A stretch of 5,238 nt of DNA from JBNJDW01 sp051745265 (GTDB taxonomy: Bacteria > Pseudomonadota > Alphaproteobacteria > Micavibrionales > CSBR16-224), in assembly GCA_051745265.1 (NCBI GenBank), contig JBNJDW010000137.1, forward strand, positions 1 through 5,238, given 5' to 3'. How positions within the stretch are numbered: position 1 is the stretch's first letter; each line of letters begins with the position of its first letter. The notes under the pieces were generated by a model. It saw only the letters and a list, made by a program, of their open reading frames with translations. It ran no database searches and was not told the DNA's origin. This document shows, in pieces, positions 1-4,259 of the stretch. The position numbers were made by a program, and so were the translations under genes.

Positions 1-1475
1 TGATGTATATCAAGATCGCTAAAGCGGGTAAATTCGCCGGTAAACTGCATGCGGACAGTGCCGATCGGACCATGGCGCTGTTTGGCAACGATACATTCGG
101 CAACGTTATGAGCTTCCTGACAGCGCTGCTGCCAATCTGCATAACGGGCATTGAATTTACTTTCGTCTTCTTCAGGTCTGCGGGCGGGTTCGTCGCGTTC
201 CAGATAATACTGTTCGCGGTAGACGAACATGACAACATCGGCATCCTGCTCAATCGAGCCTGATTCGCGAAGATCGGCCAGTTGCGGACGTTTATTTTCA
301 CGTTGTTCAACCGCCCGGCTCAGCTGGGCGAGGGCGATTACCGGAATTTCCAGTTCCTTGGCGAGGATTTTGAGCCCCCGTGAAATTTCCGAGACTTCCT
401 GGACGCGGTTTTGCTGGCTGGCTTTGGAACTGCCCATCAATAACTGCAGATAATCGATAACGATCAGGCCGAGATTATGGGTCCGTTTCAGGCGGCGGGC
501 GCGGGTACGGATTGAATTTACGGTCAGACCCGGCGTATCATCAATAAACATCGGTGTCTGCGACATGAGGGTGCTGGCTTCGACAAATTTCTGAAAATCG
601 GTATCTTTAATTTCACCACGGCGAATCTGATCAGACGGGATACAGGTTTCATCGGCAAGAATACGATTGGCCAGCTGTTCTGCCGACATTTCCAACTGGA
701 AAATACCGACAACCGCGCCTTCTTTGCCATCGGTCTGGGCATAGCGGCGGGCGGCGTTGTAACCAATATTGGTGGCCAGCGCTGATTTACCCATCGAAGG
801 CCGCCCGGCCAGAATCAAAAGGTCCGAGTTCTGCAAGCCGCCCAGTTTTTTATCCAGATCAACCAGACCGGTAGTGACCCCGGTGATACCGCCATCATGC
901 TGATAGGACTGTTCAGCCGTTTTAATCGCTGCCGTGACCGAGGTGATCAGCGGGACAAAGCCGCCTTTAAAATCGCCTTGTGTGGCAAGCTCGAACAATT
1001 GCTGTTCAGCATCACCGATCTGATCGGTCGGTGACAGGTCAAGATCAGGTTTATAGGCGTCATTGACGATGTCCTCGCCCAGAACGATCAGCGCCCGGCG
1101 CAGATGAAGCTCGTGAATTTGTCGGCCAAACTCCTGAACATCAACGACCGAGATAATATTATCGGCCAGATCATCCAGATATTTACCGCCGCCAAGATCG
1201 GCAAGCGCGGCATCATCCTGAAAATACTGCTTTAAGGTCACCGGGCTGGCATCTTGTCCGCGGTCAATCAGTTTGGCCAGCGCCTCAAAAATGCGGGCAT
1301 GAATATCAATATAGAAATGCTGGGCCTTTAGAAACTCAGAAACTTTTTCAAGATTGTTATTATTGACCAGCAAAGCGCCCAGCAAAATTTGCTCCGCCTC
1401 ATTATTATGGGGCATCGTGCGCTGCAGTGGGGAATCATTTGCAGGCTTGGGATTTGCGGTCGTTGAAGCTGTCAT
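1..1475 (-). CDS. dnaB: Replicative DNA helicase DnaB (C-terminus cut by window edge)
   Basis: This is the hexameric 5'-3' helicase that unwinds DNA at the replication fork and works with primase DnaG. I translated the minus strand by eye: 491 residues are open with no stop to the left edge, so only the last few to about 20 residues should be missing. The N-terminal domain starts at about residue 21 with MPHNNEAEQ. The RecA-like ATPase domain has Walker A GRPSMGKS (224-231, Lys230), FQLEMS with catalytic Glu262, Walker B LIVIDYLQL (337-345, Asp341), and KQRHGPIGTV (465-474), whose Arg467 matches the arginine finger of the family. About 40 residues between VYREQYYLE and KQRHGP form an extra segment which, from memory, is common in alphaproteobacteria. 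No intein interrupts the motifs. Start: two in-frame ATGs lie at 1481 and 1475 and neither has a clear Shine-Dalgarno site; I chose 1475 (MTASTT), but MVMTAS from 1481 is equally possible. The plus-strand HD gene diverges from it. Confidence 0.97.
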   Translation of the reverse strand, partial: MTASTTANPKPANDSPLQRTMPHNNEAEQILLGALLVNNNNLEKVSEFLKAQHFYIDIHARIFEALAKLIDRGQDASPVTLKQYFQDDAALADLGGGKYLDDLADNIISVVDVQEFGRQIHELHLRRALIVLGEDIVNDAYKPDLDLSPTDQIGDAEQQLFELATQGDFKGGFVPLITSVTAAIKTAEQSYQHDGGITGVTTGLVDLDKKLGGLQNSDLLILAGRPSMGKSALATNIGYNAARRYAQTDGKEGAVVGIFQLEMSAEQLANRILADETCIPSDQIRRGEIKDTDFQKFVEASTLMSQTPMFIDDTPGLTVNSIRTRARRLKRTHNLGLIVIDYLQLLMGSSKASQQNRVQEVSEISRGLKILAKELEIPVIALAQLSRAVEQRENKRPQLADLRESGSIEQDADVVMFVYREQYYLERDEPARRPEEDESKFNARYADWQQRCQEAHNVAECIVAKQRHGPIGTVRMQFTGEFTRFSDLDIH

Positions 1476-1483
1476 AACCATGG

Positions 1484-1512
1484 AAGATAGCGGGATTCTA
1501 TCGAAAGCGCAA
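1484..1512 (-). promoter_or_regulatory. Possible dnaB promoter
   Basis: On the minus strand TTGCGC (1512-1507) is followed after 17 bp by TATCTT (1489-1484). Transcription from this pair would start at about 1477, almost on the dnaB ATG at 1475. A better -10 hexamer, TAGAAT (1500-1495), lies just upstream but has only a weak -35; it would give a leader of about 10 nt. dnaB cannot be read from rplI because the HD gene and a terminator intervene, so some promoter should exist here. Which hexamer is used is inference. Confidence 0.3.
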
Positions 1513-1522
1513 TGCGAGAATT

Positions 1523-1547
1523 GGCTTTCTGGCCCCTCATGAAAGCC
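1523..1547. repeat. Inverted repeat in the dnaB / HD-gene divergent region
   Basis: GGCTTTC (1523-1529) and GAAAGCC (1541-1547) form a perfect 7 bp dyad with an 11 bp spacer. It lies midway between the divergent genes, upstream of both candidate promoters, which suits a regulator-binding site. A third GAAAGC half-site lies at 1503-1508. The short GAAAGC word also occurs inside coding sequence in this window, so chance is a real alternative. Confidence 0.3.
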
Positions 1548-1556
1548 GATATTTTA

Positions 1557-1586
1557 TTGTAGCTGCAAAGGACTGAAATTTATGCT
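1557..1586 (+). promoter_or_regulatory. Possible promoter of the HD-domain gene, giving a very short leader
   Basis: TTGTAG (1557-1562), an 18 bp spacer and TATGCT (1581-1586) resemble a sigma70 promoter. The predicted start of transcription (about 1592-1594) is only about 5 nt before the HD gene ATG at 1598. That would give a leaderless or nearly leaderless mRNA, consistent with the lack of a Shine-Dalgarno site before 1598. The AAAGGA at 1567-1572 fits a different ATG (1582) in another frame. Confidence 0.35.
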
Positions 1587-1597
1587 AAATTCCGGCC

Positions 1598-2245
1598 ATG
1601 AAAACGGCATCCGAATGGCAATCTGAATTTGAAGACTGGTGGCAGGCCCACGGTGATGAAAGCGACGGGTCACATGATCTGGGCCATTTCAGGCGCGTTT
1701 ATAAATTGTCGCTGGAAATTGCCCAAGGGGAGGGCGGTATGGCGGATCCGCTGATTTTGCTGGCGGGGGCTTATTTTCATGATGTGGTCAATCCACCGAA
1801 AGATTCTCCGCTGCGCTCACAGGCCTCGCAATTATCAGCAGACAAGGCGGCAGAGATACTAACGGATATGAACTTTCCGGCTGACAAAATTGCCCCGGTT
1901 GGCCATGTTATTGCCGCGCACAGCTTTTCTGCCGGTATTCCAACAGAGACGATCGAAGCCCGCATTTTGCAGGATGCAGACCGGATGGAGGCTTTGGGCG
2001 CGCTTGGCATCGCGCGGAATATGTATGTTTCCGGCCTGATGGGTAGCAAGCTGTTTCATGCCGATGATCCGCTGGCCAAAAACCGGATGCTGGATGACCG
2101 GAAATATGCGCTGGATCATTTTGAGCTGAAACTGCTGAAATTACCGGCGATGATGCAGACTGCAACAGGCCGAAGAATTGCCGAAAGCCGCGCCGAATTT
2201 CTGCGGGTTTTTCGAACACAGCTGTTATCAGAAGTCGAGATATAA
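1598..2245 (+). CDS. HD-domain metal-dependent phosphohydrolase, YedJ-like
   Basis: The 215-residue protein belongs to the HD superfamily, metal-dependent phosphohydrolases acting on nucleotides or other phosphate esters; the substrate of this branch is unknown to me. Visible motifs are HDLGHFRRV (26-34, His30), YFHDVVNPPK (59-68, with the His61-Asp62 pair), VGHVIAAHSFSAG (101-113), and DADRMEALGALGIAR (126-140, Asp126/Asp128). The HD pair followed by N-P-P-K, the AHSFSA segment, the QDADR-EALGA block and the later LDDRKYALDHF block match what I recall of E. coli YedJ, and the length is close to that family. No signal peptide or membrane segment is seen, so it is probably cytoplasmic. Start: an in-frame stop at 1586-1588 rules out a longer N-terminus, and 1598 is the first ATG, although it has no Shine-Dalgarno site. 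The stop codon merges into the A-tract of a terminator shared with rplI. The gene sits inverted between rplI and dnaB. Confidence 0.9.
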   Translation: MKTASEWQSEFEDWWQAHGDESDGSHDLGHFRRVYKLSLEIAQGEGGMADPLILLAGAYFHDVVNPPKDSPLRSQASQLSADKAAEILTDMNFPADKIAPVGHVIAAHSFSAGIPTETIEARILQDADRMEALGALGIARNMYVSGLMGSKLFHADDPLAKNRMLDDRKYALDHFELKLLKLPAMMQTATGRRIAESRAEFLRVFRTQLLSEVEI

Positions 2246-2277
2246 AAAAAATGCCGGGCAAGTGACCCGGCATTTTT
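2244..2277. terminator. Bidirectional Rho-independent terminator shared by the HD gene and rplI
   Basis: ATGCCGGG (2251-2258) and CCCGGCAT (2266-2273) make a perfect 8 bp GC-rich stem with a 7 nt loop, extendable by A-T pairs on both sides. Read on the plus strand it ends in five T (2273-2277) and closes the HD gene. Read on the minus strand it ends in eight T (complement of 2244-2251) and closes the rpsF-rpsR-rplI operon. The HD stop codon (2243-2245) overlaps the A-tract. Confidence 0.9.
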
Positions 2278-2297
2278 GTATTCGATATAAAGAAATA

Positions 2298-2939
2298 TCA
2301 GGCGGTTGCTTTTTCGGAATCTTCGTCTTTGGCGTCTTCCGTTTCAGCAGCGTCTGATTCTTCAGCCTCAGATTCGGCTTCAGCTTCTTCCAGTGCTTCA
2401 GCAGCCTGTACAGCCTGAATAATCGGCTCTGGCTCTTCATTGGCTGTGACCAATGCTTCGCCGCGCTCTTCCTGCATTTTGGCTTCTTCTTCAGAACGGG
2501 CAATATTGACCGTAACTGTAACAGAAACTTCAGGGTGAAGCATAATGCGGATCGGGAACAGGCCAAGTGTCTTATAGTTCTGGTCAATGATAACTTGTTT
2601 TTTATTGACGGTGTTATCACCAAGCTTGGCGTTAACAATCCCTGCAATATCACGGGCGTTTACTGAACCGTAAAGCTGACCGCTTTCTGACGCCTGACGA
2701 ATCAGGGTAACATCAGCGCCATCAACTTTCTTGGCTAGTTTCTCAGCCTCGGTACGGCGTTTTTCGTTTTCAGCTTCCAGATGTTTTTTCTGGGTTTCAA
2801 AATAAGCGATATTGTCTTTCGTTGCGCGCAGGGCTTTGTTCTGCGGTAAAAGAAAATTACGGGCAAAACCTGGTTTAACGGCAACGACATCGCCGATCGC
2901 ACCCAGCTTTTCAACACGTTCTAATAAAATGACTTGCAT
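2298..2939 (-). CDS. rplI: 50S ribosomal protein bL9 with acidic C-terminal extension
   Basis: bL9 binds 23S rRNA near the L1 stalk and stretches along the 50S surface; it supports reading-frame fidelity. The N-terminal domain starts MQVILLERVEKLG and has the signature GDVVAVKPGFARNFLLPQNKA (about 16-36), followed by a charged connecting helix (about 42-72, ETQKKHLEAENEKRR) and the C-terminal rRNA-binding domain to about residue 150. At 213 residues it is about 65 longer than E. coli bL9 (149). The extra tail is rich in Glu, Asp, Ala and Ser and probably disordered; such tails are known in alphaproteobacterial bL9. Start: ATG at 2939 has a strong AGGAAGGA site (2954-2947) 7 nt upstream. It is the last gene of the operon, 30 bp after rpsR, and ends 20 bp before the shared terminator. 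Confidence 0.98.
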   Translation of the reverse strand: MQVILLERVEKLGAIGDVVAVKPGFARNFLLPQNKALRATKDNIAYFETQKKHLEAENEKRRTEAEKLAKKVDGADVTLIRQASESGQLYGSVNARDIAGIVNAKLGDNTVNKKQVIIDQNYKTLGLFPIRIMLHPEVSVTVTVNIARSEEEAKMQEERGEALVTANEEPEPIIQAVQAAEALEEAEAESEAEESDAAETEDAKDEDSEKATA

Positions 2940-2969
2940 TTTTGCGTCCTTCCTAATGTGGGCTGCGGA

Positions 2970-3209
2970 TTATTTATGGTTACCGGCATAAGGCAACAGC
3001 GCAAGATAGCGGGCGCGCTTGATAGCCTGTGACAGTTTCCGCTGGTTTTTCTGTGATACTGCTGTGATCCGGCTTGGCACAATTTTGCCACGCTCAGAAA
3101 TATAGCGTTGCAGCAGTTTTACGTCTTTGTAGTCAATCGCCGGTGCATTGTCGCCTGAAAACGGGCAGACTTTTTTGCGGCGGAAAAATGGGCGTTTTTG
3201 AGCACTCAT
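2970..3209 (-). CDS. rpsR: 30S ribosomal protein bS18
   Basis: bS18 sits on the platform of the 30S subunit as a tight dimer with bS6 and binds 16S rRNA. The 79-residue protein has the family's basic N-terminus (PFFRRKKVCPFSG, 7-19) and the conserved core DYKDVKLLQRYISERGKIVPSRIT (26-49), then QRKLSQAIKRARYLALLPY (56-74). The length is normal (75-80). One cysteine (Cys15) remains at the N-terminal position where some bS18 proteins bind zinc through several cysteines, so this is a zinc-free form. Start: ATG at 3209 has AGGAG (3221-3217) 7 nt upstream. It follows rpsF by 65 bp, a gap that holds a hairpin, and precedes rplI by 30 bp. Confidence 0.98.
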   Translation of the reverse strand: MSAQKRPFFRRKKVCPFSGDNAPAIDYKDVKLLQRYISERGKIVPSRITAVSQKNQRKLSQAIKRARYLALLPYAGNHK

Positions 3210-3238
3210 GTTTTTTCTCCTGAAAATATTCTGTTTGT

Positions 3239-3271
3239 GTAGAATGTCGCGCTGTGCGCTTACGGTTCTAC
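3239..3271 (-). promoter_or_regulatory. Hairpin with an unpaired CCG in the rpsF-rpsR intergenic mRNA
   Basis: On the minus strand GTAGAA (3271-3266) pairs with TTCTAC (3244-3239), and inside it GCGC-ACA-GCGC (3259-3249) forms a second stem. The internal loop holds CCGTAA on the 5' side and GACA on the 3' side. The hairpin starts just after the rpsF stop codon and ends about 20 nt before the rpsR Shine-Dalgarno site. It could regulate rpsR translation, act as an RNA-processing site, or bind the bS6:bS18 dimer, which is known to recognise a CCG-containing hairpin in rpsF leaders of many bacteria. The structure is seen; the role is inference. Confidence 0.45.
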
Positions 3272-3274
3272 GGG

Positions 3275-3607
3275 TTACGCCGCTTCGGCATTTTTCATCA
3301 TGACGGTTCCGTCAGCCGGGAACTCATCAATTTTGACGGTCATGTAACGCAGCACATCTTCGTGCAGGCGCATCTGGCGCTCCATCTCGTTAAGCGCATC
3401 AGCAGGGCCGCTGAAATGAAACAGCACGTAATGGCCTTTACGGTTCTTATTGATCCGGTAAGCCAGGCTGCGAAGGCCCCAATTTTCGGTTTGTTCAAGT
3501 TTAGCGCCGTTATCGGCAAGAACGGTTTCAAAAAGCTTGGACAGGTCGGCTACCTGATTGGTAGACAGATCCTGCCGTGCAATGAACACGGTTTCGTAGT
3601 TTGACAT
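3275..3607 (-). CDS. rpsF: 30S ribosomal protein bS6
   Basis: bS6 forms a dimer with bS18 on the 30S platform and helps order the central domain of 16S rRNA. The 110-residue protein starts MSNYETVFIARQDLS and has the conserved block ENWGLRSLAYRINKNRKGHYVLFHFSGPADALNEMERQMRLHEDVLRYMTVKID (about 41-94), which covers the ferredoxin-like fold. The C-terminal tail ends KNAEAA and lacks the long glutamate run that E. coli RimK extends. Start: ATG at 3607 has AGAGGA (3621-3616) 8 nt upstream. It is the first gene of the rpsF-rpsR-rplI operon, with candidate promoters at 3662-3728. Plus-strand reading frames over this gene are not genes. Confidence 0.98.
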   Translation of the reverse strand: MSNYETVFIARQDLSTNQVADLSKLFETVLADNGAKLEQTENWGLRSLAYRINKNRKGHYVLFHFSGPADALNEMERQMRLHEDVLRYMTVKIDEFPADGTVMMKNAEAA

Positions 3608-3661
3608 CTATGATATCCTCTTGGTTTATAGCTGAAAAGACAAGCAGATCAGCGAGGTTGC

Positions 3662-3690
3662 ATTATATCCGGCGCCAAAAAGGCCCGGAA
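3662..3690 (-). promoter_or_regulatory. rpsF: Candidate proximal promoter of the rpsF operon
   Basis: TATAAT (3667-3662) is a perfect -10 hexamer on the minus strand. TTCCGG (3690-3685) lies 17 bp upstream as a weak -35. Transcription would start at about 3655 and give a leader of about 48 nt. That leader holds a small GCTGA/TCAGC hairpin (3653-3649 with 3635-3631) before the Shine-Dalgarno site. Confidence 0.55.
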
Positions 3691-3703
3691 CAGTGTTGCC
3701 TTT
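3669..3703 (-). terminator. Overlapping hairpins upstream of rpsF: weak terminator or leader element
   Basis: Two alternative structures share bases on the minus strand. One pairs AAAGGC (3703-3698) with GCCTTT (3684-3679); the T run reaches five (3681-3677), resembling a weak Rho-independent terminator for the upstream glucosidase-ASCH transcript. The other pairs CCGG-GCC (3688-3682) with GGC-G-CCGG (3676-3669) around a T5 loop, with one bulged G. They cannot both form. The second overlaps the spacer and -35 of the proximal rpsF promoter. Function is inferred. Confidence 0.35.
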
Positions 3704-3728
3704 ATACTGAATTTCAGCCGGAAAGCAA
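3701..3728 (-). promoter_or_regulatory. rpsF: Candidate distal promoter of the rpsF operon
   Basis: TTGCTT (3728-3723) and TATAAA (3706-3701) with a 16 bp spacer resemble a sigma70 promoter on the minus strand. The start would be near 3694, making a leader of about 87 nt that contains the GC-rich hairpin at 3669-3688. Its -35 lies inside one arm of the 9 bp inverted repeat at 3721-3744. Confidence 0.4.
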
Positions 3729-3744
3729 GTGTTTTCTTGCTTTC
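3721..3744. repeat. Perfect 9 bp inverted repeat upstream of rpsF
   Basis: GAAAGCAAG (3721-3729) and CTTGCTTTC (3736-3744) are perfect complements around a 6 nt loop (TGTTTT). CCGG tetramers at 3718-3721 and 3748-3751 flank it and could add a short outer stem. There is no T-tract after it on the minus strand, so it is not a standard terminator for the ASCH gene. It could be an operator, since it covers a candidate -35, or an RNA stem that stabilises the 3' end of the upstream transcript. Confidence 0.55.
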
Positions 3745-3785
3745 ATACCGGGTTTGAGGGGATGGGGACGTTTTTTTCTACAGGT

Positions 3786-4259
3786 TTATTTAAAAACCAT
3801 CTCATAAAATTCGGTCACAACAGTTTCTGTGTCCAGATCCGTTATGCCCCAGTCTTTTAGAAAAGGGGTAAAAAACGTGATATGGGCTTTTCTCCAGTAA
3901 TCCATGGATAAATCGCCTTCACCTTCGGCAATGGCAATGGTTTCCGGCACCTGGCTAAATTGATGGAATTCAATTTTTGTCGTTTTAACAATGCATTTAG
4001 GTGTGTTTTTAGAATCGAGAATAATCCAATACTTTCCGATTTTAGGCAGGGGGTCGCCTGATAGCTCAAAATCTGTAACAAGTGAGCTTGCGGCCGTTTT
4101 CTGACCCTTTAGGAACAGATCAAGCAATTGATCTGCAATCTCTTTGTTACCGGCTATTCCGGCCTCAACAACAGGATCCTCTGGTTTAGTGTCTAAACTT
4201 TCAACATAGGCATGCCAGTAATCCAGCTCTTTGCTCTTAAGCATTTTCTTCAGCGCCAT
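3786..4259 (-). CDS. ASCH-domain protein
   Basis: The 157-residue protein is an ASCH-domain member (PUA-like beta-barrel fold) thought to bind RNA or nucleotides. Known relatives include E. coli YqfB, an N4-acetylcytidine amidohydrolase, and bacterial ASCH ribonucleases; this one looks closer to the longer YhfF-like branch, and its activity cannot be assigned. Visible features: an N-terminal helical part (10-50), GQKTAASSL (52-60, the G-x-K-x-A-x-x-S-L signature), GDPLPKIGKYWIILD (68-82), a strand IVKTTKIEF (90-98), AEGEGDLSMDYWRKAHITFF (111-130) and a C-terminal VVTEFYEMVF strand (147-156). No signal peptide is seen. The first ATG (4259) overlaps the end of the alpha-glucosidase gene by 23 bp, with AAGGA (4275-4271) 11 nt upstream; ATG at 4244 is an alternative start with a weaker site. 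Overlap suggests translational coupling. The DNA looks more A+T-rich than its neighbours, a weak hint of separate origin. Confidence 0.88.
   Translation of the reverse strand: MALKKMLKSKELDYWHAYVESLDTKPEDPVVEAGIAGNKEIADQLLDLFLKGQKTAASSLVTDFELSGDPLPKIGKYWIILDSKNTPKCIVKTTKIEFHQFSQVPETIAIAEGEGDLSMDYWRKAHITFFTPFLKDWGITDLDTETVVTEFYEMVFK

Noticed and set aside
1..1475. Intein or insertion in dnaB
   Set aside because: dnaB is a common intein host, but Walker A, Walker B and the arginine-finger motifs follow each other at normal spacing with no insertion at them.
1908..2273. Minus-strand open frames opposite the HD gene
   Set aside because: The HD-domain motifs on the plus strand are unambiguous; the opposite frames give arginine-, proline- and serine-rich products with no recognisable motif.
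2228..2653. Minus-strand 141-codon frame overlapping the rplI 3' part
   Set aside because: It is a shifted frame of the acidic repeat-like tail of rplI, lysine- and leucine-rich, with no ribosome site; not a frameshifted gene, because rplI is complete.
3254..3604. Plus-strand open frame of 116 codons over rpsF
   Set aside because: It lies wholly opposite the clear bS6 gene and its product resembles no family I know; it is a shadow of the real gene.
3761..3777. G-rich stretch followed by a T7 run on the plus strand
   Set aside because: It looks like a terminator tail, but there is no stem with matching arms and no plus-strand gene upstream to terminate.
3601..3807. Plus-strand 68-codon frame in the rpsF upstream region
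   Set aside because: No convincing ribosome site or family resemblance; the region is better explained by promoters and hairpins for rpsF.
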